From CAZUCE01 sp964619265 (GTDB lineage Bacteria > Planctomycetota > UBA1135 > GCA-002686595): a stretch of DNA of 64,000 bases. Below, piece after piece: positions 17,913 to 28,757 of the stretch (positions are counted from its first letter, which is position 1; the number at the start of each line of letters is the position of its first letter). The notes below the pieces were generated by a model that worked only from the letters and a program-made list of their open reading frames with translations, was not told where the DNA came from and did no database searches. The stretch lies in NCBI GenBank assembly GCA_964619265.1, contig CAZUCE010000004.1:213181-277180 (forward strand), given 5' to 3'. The position numbers and the translations under genes were made by a program.

Positions 17913-18082
17913 GCTCTCAACGATCGTAGGTCTCGATCCCCTGAGCTTCCTCGACTCGAACTTGGCTTGCGTCGTGTGCGTCCCAACTGCGCGAATTTTA
18001 CGGGCAATTTTCCCGGTGAGTCCCGTTCCCGGGGGAACTGCCCTAGGTGCGGAGAACCTCAAAACCGAACCCCTACCAAGAT

Positions 18083-18118
18083 GCGAGGCCGGCCTCCGTT
18101 CCAGGAGACCGGCCTCGC
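18083..18118 (-). terminator. stem-loop terminator of the catalase-peroxidase gene
   Basis: A 15-bp inverted repeat with one mismatch (GCGAGGCCGG core) and a 6-base loop, 18 bases past the katG stop. No long T-run follows on the transcribed strand. Confidence 0.55.
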
Positions 18119-18136
18119 GTCTGGAAAGCTCTTCTC

Positions 18137-20440
<2,304 letters not shown>

Positions 20441-20727
20441 GGGTGGCTCGTGATCAGAAGTTCCGTGTGTGGGGATGAAATCTCTGCGGCTTCGGCGCAA
20501 GTGCGCGAGCCGAGGTGTGAAAGGCCAACCGGGGGGCGCGGGAACACCGCGCGCGGAAGAGCGCTTCGCAGCCTCCCAGGAATGGCTGGATCAGCTTCGT
20601 CCAAGCTCCACCGACTCTCCAGACGCAAGTCCGGATGCTCCCTATAAGGGGAGCCTATGGCCTTTTGGGCCGCGAACGACAGCCCTTTCCCCTGGGCAAG
20701 CGAGCGCTAAGGGACCGAGCCCGCGAA

Positions 20728-21279
20728 CTACTTCGAAGGCTCTGCAGCCAGGAGCTCGTGCTTTAGTTGCTGAGCCGGCTGGAACTCGCCGAGGTCGAAG
20801 CCGCGCAGCGATTCGCGAAACTCGTCGAGACCGGTCGTACCGGCACGCCGGTAGGCCAACCAGCGGACTCCGAGTTGGAGTCGGTCGCAGGCCTTGGCGA
20901 ATCGCGCCTCGCGGGTGGCTTGGGCTTGATACTCAGAAAAGCCCTCCCGGGCGAAACTCGACAGCGGACCGAGAATCCGGTCGGCTAAGCGCGCTTCCAG
21001 TTCCGCTTTCGCGCCTTTGGGCAGAGCTTCCGAGGCGGTTTTGGGCAGGTCCCCCGAGAGCGCTTCGGGGGCGTCGTGCAGGACGCAGAGGGTCACTGCC
21101 CGAGCCACGTCCAGGGGCGGTTCGACCCGCGGACCGAGGGCTGCGGCGAGCAGCGCGACCCCGTGGGAGTGCCCAGCAATCGACTCGGGGTGAGCAAGGC
21201 CGGCCTGGATCCAGCCGGTCCTGGGGAGCGCATCGAGGGCGCAAAGGTCCAGGAGGGCGATCAGAAGGGGGGAGTCCAC
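20728..21279 (-). CDS. HD-domain hydrolase (YfbR/HDDC2-like)
   Basis: 183 residues, GTG start. HD superfamily metal centre: His in HPESIAGHSHG, the HD pair in LHDAPEALSGDLPK, and Asp in KACDRLQ. The order H...HD...D and the LPRTGW start match the YfbR/HDDC2 group, whose members are 5'-deoxynucleotidases. The activity here is inferred from the family only. Divergent from the DAHP synthase gene, with 47 bases between starts. Confidence 0.8.
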   Translation of the reverse strand: MDSPLLIALLDLCALDALPRTGWIQAGLAHPESIAGHSHGVALLAAALGPRVEPPLDVARAVTLCVLHDAPEALSGDLPKTASEALPKGAKAELEARLADRILGPLSSFAREGFSEYQAQATREARFAKACDRLQLGVRWLAYRRAGTTGLDEFRESLRGFDLGEFQPAQQLKHELLAAEPSK

Positions 21280-21326
21280 GGCCGCCTCAGACTATAGTCC
21301 CGCACCGGGTCCAGAGCCCGATCTCC

Positions 21327-22379
21327 ATGCTGTTGCACCTCGGCCTTCCCACCGCTTCCGAAGAAGCCCGCTCCCGGGCGATCGGAGTCCTCCACGATCT
21401 GGCCGCTGAATTCGGCGCCGAGCTCTCGTTCCTGGGCGAAAACCAGGCCCTGTGCGAGATCGCTGGCCCGCTTCCGGCAGCGGCCCGCACGCGCTTTGGC
21501 GATCTGCCGTACGTCAAATCGGTCCTGCACGCGAGCGATGCTCCCGAACTTCACGAACTGCGGGGGCGCGAGCCCTCGGTGGTCCGCATTGGCGGGGCCG
21601 TGTTCGGTGGAGGCTACGCCTCGCTGATTGCCGGTCCTTGCGCGGTCGAGGCCGAAGATCTTTTGCTGCGCATCGCGGGGCGGGTGCATGAGGCTGGAGC
21701 CGCTCTGCTGCGCGGCGGCGCCTACAAGCCGCGCACATCTCCGCATTCCTTCCAAGGGCTTGGGCGCGACGGGCTTGCGCGGCTCGGGCGCGTGCGCGAC
21801 GCGGTGGGCATCGGCGTCGTCACCGAAGTGCTCGACCCGCGCGACGTGGATGCGGTCGGCGAAGTGGCCGACGCATTCCAGATCGGCGCGCGTTCGATGG
21901 CGAACCACACCTTGCTCCGGGAGGTGGCTTCCCACGGAAAGCCGGTGCTCCTCAAACGCGGCCTGGCCGCCACGGTGCGTGAGTTTCAGCTCGCCGCGGA
22001 GACGCTGCTGGTCGCGGGGCGGCCCGAAGTTGTCCTGTGCGAGCGCGGCATTCGTTCCTTTGCTGGTCCGACGCGCAACATCCTCGATCTCGGTGCGGTG
22101 GCCCACCTCAAGCGTGAGACGCATCTCCCGATTTTGGTGGACCCTTCCCATGCATCCGGTCGCAGCGCGTTGGTTCCGCCGCTGGCCCGCGCCGGGATCG
22201 CAGCCGGAGCGGACGGCGTGATGGTTGAAGTGCATCCGGCCCCGGAAGAAGCCCTATCCGACGGGTCCCAAGCGATCTCTTACGAGTCGCTCGAGAGCCT
22301 CTCGTCGGATCTGGAGAAGCTGACTGAACTTGATGGTCGCCGCTGGGTGCGACCTGAGCCGGCCGCGGCGGCTTCCTGA
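21327..22379 (+). CDS. aroF: 3-deoxy-7-phosphoheptulonate synthase (DAHP synthase, type I beta)
   Basis: 350 residues from the ATG at 21327. The frame is open further upstream but crosses the HD gene antisense. Condenses phosphoenolpyruvate with erythrose 4-phosphate in the first step of the shikimate pathway. A ferredoxin-like regulatory domain (1-95) precedes the TIM barrel. Motifs: IAGPCAVE, GGAYKPRTSPHSFQGLG, QIGARSMANHTLL, KPVLLKRG, CERGIRSF and VDPSHASGR, containing the metal-binding Cys, His, Glu and Asp positions. The N-terminal domain marks the type I beta form, whose feedback control by aromatic amino acids varies. tpiA follows 148 bases later. Confidence 0.92.
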   Translation: MLLHLGLPTASEEARSRAIGVLHDLAAEFGAELSFLGENQALCEIAGPLPAAARTRFGDLPYVKSVLHASDAPELHELRGREPSVVRIGGAVFGGGYASLIAGPCAVEAEDLLLRIAGRVHEAGAALLRGGAYKPRTSPHSFQGLGRDGLARLGRVRDAVGIGVVTEVLDPRDVDAVGEVADAFQIGARSMANHTLLREVASHGKPVLLKRGLAATVREFQLAAETLLVAGRPEVVLCERGIRSFAGPTRNILDLGAVAHLKRETHLPILVDPSHASGRSALVPPLARAGIAAGADGVMVEVHPAPEEALSDGSQAISYESLESLSSDLEKLTELDGRRWVRPEPAAAAS

Positions 22380-22527
22380 TCCGGCGGAGTTCGTTCCTCC
22401 GGATTGGGAACCGGCAAACTCGCAGCAGCCGATCAGGGGTCTGACGGGAATAGTCCACTCTGTGGCGGCGGCAGGTATCCTGCTCCGCCCGAAAACTCCA
22501 ACGTCCCCTCCCGAGGAGCCCCCCCCT

Positions 22528-23292
22528 GTGCGCAAACCCTTCATCGCCGGCAATTGGAAGATGAACCTCGACCGCAGCTCGTGTTTCGAGCTAGCCGAGG
22601 CGCTCGCCGCTTCCCCCGCGGCCGGCTCGGATCAGGTCGACATCGCCGTCGCGCCGCCTGCGGTCTACCTGGAGACCGTCGCCCAGGCGCTCAAAAATTC
22701 CAACGTCCGCGCCGGAGCCCAAAACGTCGCCCAAGCGACCTCAGGCGCCTACACCGGAGAAATCTCGGCCGAGATGATCCGCGACGTGGGCGGCAGCTTC
22801 GCGATCGTCGGTCACTCCGAACGGCGGCACGTCTACGGAGAGTCCGACAAGTTGATCAACGATCGCGTGCGCATGGCGCTCGAGCAGGAGCTCGACGTGA
22901 TTCTGTGCATCGGTGAAACCCTCGAAGATCGCGACGGCAAGCAAACCGAGCAGGTCGTTCGCGATCAACTCGTGCGCGGGCTCGACGGAATTTCCTCGGT
23001 TGGCATGCAGCGCGTGACCTTGGCCTACGAGCCGGTTTGGGCCATCGGAACCGGGCGAACCGCGAGCCCCGATCAGGCTTCCGAGGTACACGTGTACCTG
23101 CGCGGGCTCCTGGCCGGTCTGTACGACGATGCGACGGCCGAGGCGACCCGCATCCAGTACGGTGGAAGCGTAAAGCCGAGCAACGCGGCCGAGCTCCTGT
23201 CGTCCGAGGGCATCGACGGCGCGCTGGTCGGTGGTGCGGCTCTCAAACCGCGCGACTTCCTGGCGATCATCGAGGCGGCGCCGACCGCCTAA
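22528..23292 (+). CDS. tpiA: triosephosphate isomerase
   Basis: 254 residues, GTG start chosen because GAGGAG lies 9 bases upstream and the protein then begins RKPFIAGNWKMN. Interconverts dihydroxyacetone phosphate and glyceraldehyde 3-phosphate. Catalytic Lys (GNWKMN), His (AIVGHSERR) and Glu (AYEPVWAIGTG) are all present, as is the phosphate-binding YGGSVKP loop. The stop codon is 12 bases before the large inverted repeat at 23305, which may end its transcript. secG, often adjacent to tpiA in other bacteria, lies 5 kb away here. Confidence 0.97.
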   Translation: MRKPFIAGNWKMNLDRSSCFELAEALAASPAAGSDQVDIAVAPPAVYLETVAQALKNSNVRAGAQNVAQATSGAYTGEISAEMIRDVGGSFAIVGHSERRHVYGESDKLINDRVRMALEQELDVILCIGETLEDRDGKQTEQVVRDQLVRGLDGISSVGMQRVTLAYEPVWAIGTGRTASPDQASEVHVYLRGLLAGLYDDATAEATRIQYGGSVKPSNAAELLSSEGIDGALVGGAALKPRDFLAIIEAAPTA

Positions 23293-23304
23293 AAAGTACT
23301 GCGC

Positions 23305-23510
23305 CCTAGATCGGTAATACGGTGCCAGAGCCAAATACACCGGTGAGATCGGTAATACGGTGCCAGGGCCAAATGCACCGCTGAGGCAGCCGCGGCAAAG
23401 CCGCGGCCCGGCAGCGAAGCTGCCGGTGCCTCAGCGGTGCATTTGGCCCTGGCACCGTATTACCGATCTCACCGGTGTATTTGGCTCTGGCACCGCATTA
23501 CCGATCTAGG
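23305..23510. repeat. 206-bp cruciform-type inverted repeat with two internal hairpins
   Basis: Two 84-base arms, 23305-23388 and 23427-23510, are reverse complements at 83 of 84 positions; the one mismatch is 23319 against 23496. Each arm consists mostly of two tandem 38-base units (23309-23346 and 23347-23384) differing at 3 positions. The 38-base centre holds two perfect 8-bp hairpins with 3-base loops: 23389-23407 (GCCGCGGC, loop AAA) and 23408-23426 (CCGGCAGC, loop GAA). The whole can fold as a long stem capped by two small hairpins. It lies between tpiA and the leftward radical SAM/peptide pair. It may be a REP/MITE-like mobile repeat or a bidirectional terminator. No transposase is adjacent. 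Confidence 0.95.
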
Positions 23511-23534
23511 ACGCGGCGTGTGGCAGCGGACTGC

Positions 23535-23705
23535 CTATTTGTCGGCGACGTCCTCGAAGTCGAAGTTGTTCTTCGGGTCGGCCGGGAGGATCTTGAACTC
23601 GTACTTGGGCTTGGATTCTTCCTTCGCCTCGGGCGTTTCCTCTCGGGGCGAAGCCGTTTCCGGCTTGGGGTCCTCGTCTTTGTGGGGCTGCTTGGAGTCG
23701 CTCAT
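23535..23705 (-). CDS. 56-residue acidic peptide coupled to the radical SAM gene (candidate RiPP precursor)
   Basis: A short gene whose ATG overlaps the stop of the radical SAM gene (TAATG) and which has AAGG 4-5 bases upstream. The first 33 residues are rich in Lys, Glu, Asp and Pro; the rest contains YEFKILPADPKNNFDF before the end. It has no Cys and no signal peptide. No family recognised. The coupling to an enzyme with a PqqD-like peptide-binding domain suggests a leader (N-terminal) plus core (C-terminal) precursor, but the residues modified, if any, cannot be read from the sequence. It could also be an unrelated small acidic protein. Ends 25 bases before the inverted repeat. Confidence 0.75.
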   Translation of the reverse strand: MSDSKQPHKDEDPKPETASPREETPEAKEESKPKYEFKILPADPKNNFDFEDVADK

Positions 23706-25900
23706 TAGACCTTGGGGCTAGCGGGGGTGAGGAGGCCGTTGCGGGAGAGTTCTTCGAGGCACTCGCGCGCGTCCTCGTGGGCTTCGGCTGGGAAAATGGA
23801 GACGATCTCTTCGGTGGATCGCTGACCGTCGCAGCGTTCGAGGACCGTCGCTGCGGCAGGTGAGAGCGTGCGTACCTCGCCGGTTCGCGGGTCGTAGACC
23901 AGCACCGAGGGACTGGGCCTTAAGGTCGGCAGCTCGGCGTCGAGTCGCTTGCGGTCTTCGTCTTCGATCAAATCCGACTGGTAGCGCGGTCGCAGGGTGC
24001 GCGAGTCGATCGAAGACAGCGTGGCGTCGATTTCGCCGCGATCGAACTTCATGGTCTTGGTCACAAGCCGAGGCCGGTGCGGCTTCTCGCCGGGTGCCGC
24101 ATCTTGCTGAACCTCGAGCACGTCCTCACACAGCTTCTCAAACGAACCGAACTTCGCCAGGTAGAGGAAATAGTGACTCTTGAGCTCGTGATAGAGCATG
24201 TTCGTGTTCTGGAACACGGGGAAGTGTGAGCGCAGCGCTTCGGTGAATTCGAGGTAGACGTCGCGGGCTTCCCGGCGACTCATACCGGTCGTGGCCTTGA
24301 AGTCGTAGTAAACCTGCAGGTCAGATTCCTCGTCCGGGTAGATCTCGACGATGTCGAATTCCTCCCGGCGCTTGAAGATCTCGGAGCGCTCGTCGAGGTA
24401 GAAGACTCTCACCGAGACTTCCTGGATGAGCGACTGGTGGTCGAGGATCGTCTGCAGCGTGCCGCGGGCCTCTTCGAGGGTTTCCGAGGGAAAGCCGACC
24501 ATGGCGTACAGGGTCACCGAGATCCCTGCGTTGCGCACGCGCTGGATGAGTTCCAAGCTGGCCTCGGGGTCGATGCCCTTACACATTGCATCGAGGACGC
24601 GCTTTGAAGAGCTCTCGTACCCGAATGCGATGCGCTTGCAGCCAGCCTTGGCCAAGTTGTCGCAGACCTCCTGGTCGAACACCTCGTGTTCGAGGCGCGC
24701 GTCGGACCACCACTGAACGTCCAGGCCGGCCTCCAGGATCGCCTCGGGCAGGCGCTTCGCCATGTTGGGTGGCAGGTCCTCGATCGCAAGGTAGAAGCTC
24801 CGCGTGTTGTGCTTCTCAGAGAGGATCTTCAGGTCCTCGACCGTCTGTTCGACCGTGCGGCCTCGGTAGCCCGGTCCGATCACCGTATACAGCGTGCAGA
24901 ACACACACTTGCCCCAGTAGCAGCCGCGGGTCGCCGCTACCGGTAGTACGAGTTCTGGAGTGATGTACTTGTCCAGCGGCAGCCCGTCGAAGTCGGGTGT
25001 CGGGATCGTCTTGATGTCGAGCGGATCCTTGTGGGGGGTCGTTCGGACGACGCCGGCTTCGGTGCCGTAGATCAGGTTCGAGACCTCGTCGAGGCTGCCA
25101 CCGTTTTCGAGGACGCGGCACAGCTCGAGCAGCGGCCGTTCGCCTTCCAGGAGCACGAAACTGTCGATCACCGACCAGATCGCCGGCTGTTTGGCCATTT
25201 TTTCTGCGACGTACGCCATCAGGCCACCGCCGAGGGTGATGTGCACGCTTGGCTTCCACGCTTTGATCAATCGCGCCAAGGTGACGGTCGGAATCGCCTG
25301 GCTGGGGAACGTCACCGAGATGCCAATCAGGTCGGGATCCTGCGCCTTCAACTGGGGCAGCAGAATCTCCTCGAAGTACTCGATGTAGGGGTTCTCGTCG
25401 CGATTCGAGGCAGCTTCGACGATCTCGGCACTGCGCTCGATCGAGTGCCGCATGATGAACCCGTGAGCGGTAAGCCTCGTCGGGGCGAACTCCGCGGAGA
25501 ACAACCGCAGGCCCTGCTCCAGCGTGCGACCAGCCCATAGGTACTTCTCGTAGTCGTAGAAGTCCTCGGGGCTGCGCAAGATGCGCTTGGCTTCTTCGAT
25601 ACCGGCCACGACTTCGTCGCCGATCAATTCGATCTCGGAAAGCTGCTGGTAGCGCTCCATCCCCGAGTAGTTGAGGCCGCCCGAGGACTCAAGTCGTTCG
25701 AACTCCCCGCTCTCGCGGAGCTTGGCCAACGAGCGTCCGAGTCGCTCTTTCGACAGGATCCAGTCGTAGGCCTCGATATTGGCGTCGATCTGCTCGACGC
25801 GCTCGATGCCGTTCTGGCGAAGCCAGGCCGCGAGAGACGGCAGGCTGAGATACGGCTGGGTGAAATGCCCCTGGGGCGGGAAGATCAGCGCGACATTCAT
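23705..25900 (-). CDS. B12-binding-type radical SAM protein with C-terminal PqqD-like domain
   Basis: 731 residues from the ATG at 25900, favoured over the ATG at 25909 because AGGA lies 8 bases upstream of it. Numbering here is from the 25909 ATG. An N-terminal cobalamin-type Rossmann region (1-290; LIGISVTFPSQAIPT, HITLGGGLMAY) precedes the radical SAM barrel with cluster cysteines 330, 335 and 338 in RGCYWGKCVFC. The spacing C-x4-C-x2-C is longer than the usual C-x3-C-x2-C and the CYWG resembles the CWWG of RiPP-maturation B12 enzymes. Residues 660-728 (VLVYDPRTGEVRTLSP, then a helical half) resemble PqqD, the peptide-recognition fold of RiPP enzymes. The small peptide gene is coupled by TAATG. 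A peptide-modifying, perhaps methylating, enzyme is the best reading; substrate unproven. Confidence 0.85.
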   Translation of the reverse strand: MNVALIFPPQGHFTQPYLSLPSLAAWLRQNGIERVEQIDANIEAYDWILSKERLGRSLAKLRESGEFERLESSGGLNYSGMERYQQLSEIELIGDEVVAGIEEAKRILRSPEDFYDYEKYLWAGRTLEQGLRLFSAEFAPTRLTAHGFIMRHSIERSAEIVEAASNRDENPYIEYFEEILLPQLKAQDPDLIGISVTFPSQAIPTVTLARLIKAWKPSVHITLGGGLMAYVAEKMAKQPAIWSVIDSFVLLEGERPLLELCRVLENGGSLDEVSNLIYGTEAGVVRTTPHKDPLDIKTIPTPDFDGLPLDKYITPELVLPVAATRGCYWGKCVFCTLYTVIGPGYRGRTVEQTVEDLKILSEKHNTRSFYLAIEDLPPNMAKRLPEAILEAGLDVQWWSDARLEHEVFDQEVCDNLAKAGCKRIAFGYESSSKRVLDAMCKGIDPEASLELIQRVRNAGISVTLYAMVGFPSETLEEARGTLQTILDHQSLIQEVSVRVFYLDERSEIFKRREEFDIVEIYPDEESDLQVYYDFKATTGMSRREARDVYLEFTEALRSHFPVFQNTNMLYHELKSHYFLYLAKFGSFEKLCEDVLEVQQDAAPGEKPHRPRLVTKTMKFDRGEIDATLSSIDSRTLRPRYQSDLIEDEDRKRLDAELPTLRPSPSVLVYDPRTGEVRTLSPAAATVLERCDGQRSTEEIVSIFPAEAHEDARECLEELSRNGLLTPASPKV

Positions 25901-26089
25901 GCGGGGCATCCTAGCGATTCTTGCCGCGCCCTTCCGGTGGCTTCAGCTCGAAGCGCGAGCCTGGGGGGGCTCGACCGAGCGAGAAAATCGACGCTCATCC
26001 CCGCGGCCGCGCCGGCAAAATTGGACACCAGATCCCGGCCGGCGTTCACGCAGCCGCCTGCGAGTGTGTCCTGGGTTGTCTAGCGGAGG

Positions 26090-27850
26090 TCATTCTCCGG
26101 AGCCCAGAACGGGCTCAAACAGCGTGACGAAAGTGTCGAGCTCGATGTCCCCGTGGGTGGTTTGGCGGCCGCTTGGCCAGCGAACCGTGATGCGTTCGAT
26201 GGCTGCCACATCTCCCAGTCCAAAATGCAGGCGGGGATCGTGGGCTGAGTACAGCCCATCGGTGGTGCGCATCTCGCGCGTGAAGGTTCGCCCGCCGGCC
26301 ACGACTTCGATGCGAGCGCCGAGGCCGCCGCGGTTGGACGACGAACCCTCCAAAGACACGGCGACCCAGTGACCCAGTCGCCGGGAACGGTTCTCAAGGA
26401 GGCGGGGCGTGCGGTCCAGCTCCGTGATGAGCGCGTCCAAGTCGCCGTCCGAGTCCACGTCGGCGAGCGCTAGCCCGCGGGCCGACGATCGAAGGGCGAG
26501 GCCTGGCCCAGCGCTTTGGGTGACGTCTTCGAAGATTGGGCGCCCTTCGGACAGGTCGCCGGCGAAGAACTGGGTCGGCATGTCCCAGCCGGACATTCCG
26601 ATGCTCGCGGCCTGTGGCATCACGTGACCGTTGGCCACGAGAAGATCATCGTCGCCATCGCAGTCCGCGTCGAAAAACGCTGCTCCCCAACCGAGCTTTT
26701 CGAAGCTTGCTTCACCAAGGCCAGCGCGCACCGCGCGATCGGTGAAGCGTCCGGCGCCGTTGTTCACATGCAGAGTGTTGGACTCGAAGTCGAAGTTGGT
26801 CTTGAGCAGGTCCATATCGCCGTCGCGATCCACATCGGCAACGGCCAGGCCCATGGCTGCCGTGGGGGCTCCTTCGCCGCCCAAGGCGAAGCCTCGAATC
26901 TCGCCTTCTTCGACAAAGCGACCCTCGCCCGTGTTGCGGAACAGGTTCGAGGGTTGAGCATCGTTGGCGACGCACAGATCGACCCAGCCGTCACCATCGA
27001 CGTCGGTGGCGACCGCGGCGTAGGAGCACAGCGGAGTTTCGAGCGCCAGCCCGGCCTGTTCGGTGGCCTCGCGGAAGGCTCCTTCGCCGTCGCCCAGGTA
27101 GAAACGATTCGCGGCTCCGGGGTTGTAGCCATGGGGATTCTCCGCGAACGGTCCCCAGCCGATTTCGACACCCTCGACCAGGTCGCGCTGGCCACCTGCA
27201 GGCGGATGATCCAGGTCGAATTCGACGTAGTTGGAGACGAACAGGTCGAGCGCTCCGTCCCGGTTCGCATCGAGGAAAACGGCGGCGGAACCCCATTCGG
27301 TCTGGCCCAGTCCAGCCTGCTCCGTTGCATCGACGAAGCGGCCGCCCTCGTTGCGCAGGAAGACGTCGGCTCCGAAGCACGCGAGGTACAAGTCGGGGTC
27401 GCCGTCGTTGTCGACGTCGCCGGTGGTCACCCCGTTCACGAAGTCGTGGCGGCGGGCTCCGCACTCATCGGTGACGTCGGTGAAGTTCCAGTCGCCATCG
27501 TTGCGGTAAAGCCGCGAGGACGCGCTGCGGTCGAGTTCCAGCCGGGCTCCGTCGTCCACATAGTCGACGCCGCAACCGTTGCCCACGAACAAATCCGGGT
27601 CGCCGTCGCCGTCGTAGTCGAGCCAGGCCGCGCCCGATCCGTTGCTCTCGAGGATGTACCAGCGGCGCGGGTCGCCGGAGACCAGCTCGACGTCGATTCC
27701 GGCGTCGCTCGCCCGGTCGACGAACCGGAAGGGCGGCCCGGCTGCCTGGCTCTCGGAACAGGCGGCAAGTCCAGCGGCCACCGCGGTCGCAAGCAGCGCA
27801 GGGGCCGCGGGGAGTCGGAGGCGGAATTCGGCGGTTCGGAAAGGCGGCAT
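26090..27850 (-). CDS. FG-GAP repeat lipoprotein with ASPIC/UnbV domain (CRTAC1-like)
   Basis: 586 residues. N-terminal signal with a lipobox (AGLAAC, Cys near 31), so probably a lipoprotein. Residues about 40-480 hold repeated FG-GAP/VCBS calcium-binding turns (D-x-D-x-D-G-D-x-D patterns such as DYDGDGDPDLFVGN and DVDGDGWVDLCVAND), forming a beta-propeller. Residues about 500-575 are an ASPIC/UnbV domain (NRGGLGARIEVVAGG, RFGLG-like LHFGLGD, ITVRWPSGRQ). Such proteins are abundant and secreted in Planctomycetota and Bacteroidota; the role is not well defined, with binding or surface display likely. It lies 189 bases upstream of the radical SAM gene on the same strand and might be co-transcribed with it. 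Confidence 0.9.
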   Translation of the reverse strand: MPPFRTAEFRLRLPAAPALLATAVAAGLAACSESQAAGPPFRFVDRASDAGIDVELVSGDPRRWYILESNGSGAAWLDYDGDGDPDLFVGNGCGVDYVDDGARLELDRSASSRLYRNDGDWNFTDVTDECGARRHDFVNGVTTGDVDNDGDPDLYLACFGADVFLRNEGGRFVDATEQAGLGQTEWGSAAVFLDANRDGALDLFVSNYVEFDLDHPPAGGQRDLVEGVEIGWGPFAENPHGYNPGAANRFYLGDGEGAFREATEQAGLALETPLCSYAAVATDVDGDGWVDLCVANDAQPSNLFRNTGEGRFVEEGEIRGFALGGEGAPTAAMGLAVADVDRDGDMDLLKTNFDFESNTLHVNNGAGRFTDRAVRAGLGEASFEKLGWGAAFFDADCDGDDDLLVANGHVMPQAASIGMSGWDMPTQFFAGDLSEGRPIFEDVTQSAGPGLALRSSARGLALADVDSDGDLDALITELDRTPRLLENRSRRLGHWVAVSLEGSSSNRGGLGARIEVVAGGRTFTREMRTTDGLYSAHDPRLHFGLGDVAAIERITVRWPSGRQTTHGDIELDTFVTLFEPVLGSGE

Positions 27851-28042
27851 GAAGGAGCGGATCGGAGGACAGAGCGCGGAGCCCGCCAGCTTACGCCCGG
27901 TGGCGTGGCGGGGCGGGCCGGCCGGCCCCGTGCCAGGACTCGGAAGCTCGTAGGTCCGGACTCGGTGGTGAATCTTGAATCAGAGCTCCGCAGGGCGCTT
28001 GATGCGAACTCCGTTCCCTTCAGGTTTCGCCGAGCAATTCCC

Positions 28043-28312
28043 ATGGTCCTCCACGTCGCTCTCTACCTGGCTTTGGTGCTCTCGGGCATCGCTCTGATCG
28101 CGCTCGTCTTGCTGGGCGACGCCGACGCCCAACGGGGCGTCGAATCCCCCCGAGCCCTGCGGCGGGCCTCGAGTTGGTCCGGGGCCCTCTTTCTGGGCAG
28201 CGCGGCGGCCATCGTGCTGGTCACCGACGAGGGGACAGGGTCGCTGCTGGCGGGTTCACCCGCCTTGCCACCGGGGTCTCCGGCCGCCCCAGCCGAGGCT
28301 CCCGGACCCTGA
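28043..28312 (+). CDS. small membrane protein, function unknown
   Basis: 89 residues from the ATG at 28043. Two hydrophobic helices (about 4-25 and 48-62) separated by a charged loop and followed by a Pro/Ala/Gly-rich tail. The frame is also open far upstream, but that part is antisense to the ASPIC gene. No family recognised. It precedes secG by 96 bases and may be in the same transcript. Confidence 0.5.
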   Translation: MVLHVALYLALVLSGIALIALVLLGDADAQRGVESPRALRRASSWSGALFLGSAAAIVLVTDEGTGSLLAGSPALPPGSPAAPAEAPGP

Positions 28313-28408
28313 GCCGGCCTTCGGGGCTCGCCCTTAAGGAGAGGGCGATCGACCCCGTTTGCGTTAGGATTCGCGGCCCGAAATCGACTCCGCGACCCTC
28401 GCGACGCC

Positions 28409-28726
28409 ATGATCCTGACCCTCTGCTACCTAATCTTTGCCGCTGCGGCCCTCTTGCTGATCGTTGTGGTCCTCATCCAGGAGGGCAAGGGCGGCGGCCT
28501 GGGCGGCGCCTTCGGTGGCGCGGGTCAGCAGGTGTTCGGTTCTGGCGCCAGCGGAATCGCCAAGTTCACCGGCTACCTCGCCGGGGGCATGTTGCTGCTG
28601 GCGGTCTTCATCACGTTGCAGGAAAAGGGCGCCCAGAGCGGTCTGAAGAACGAGCTCGGGCTTGACGCCTTTTTGGAACTGCCGGCTCCGGACACCGGCA
28701 CGGCGCCCGCCGATTCGGGTCAATAG
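28409..28726 (+). CDS. secG: preprotein translocase subunit SecG
   Basis: 105 residues, ATG. Two transmembrane helices flank the conserved cytosolic loop (VVLIQEGKGGGLGGAFGG), which is the SecG signature, followed by a second helix (TGYLAGGMLLLAVFITL) and a Pro/Asp-rich tail. Part of the SecYEG channel of the inner membrane; it aids SecA-driven export. Usually follows tpiA in many bacteria, but here sits upstream of pyrE. Confidence 0.92.
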   Translation: MILTLCYLIFAAAALLLIVVVLIQEGKGGGLGGAFGGAGQQVFGSGASGIAKFTGYLAGGMLLLAVFITLQEKGAQSGLKNELGLDAFLELPAPDTGTAPADSGQ

Positions 28727-28757
28727 TTCGAACGGCACCGAAACGAACGGAATCCAC

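Noticed and set aside
20469..21326. Upstream part of the frame that contains DAHP synthase
   Set aside because: Arg/Pro-rich translation lying antisense to the HD hydrolase; the family N-terminus begins at 21327.
23437..23721. + strand ORFs starting inside the inverted repeat
   Set aside because: Their starts come from repeat sequence and the rest is antisense to the coupled peptide gene, which has an overlap and a ribosome site.
26516..28042. Long + strand frame antisense to the ASPIC gene
   Set aside because: Complement of FG-GAP repeats; only the last 89 codons, from 28043, look like a protein.
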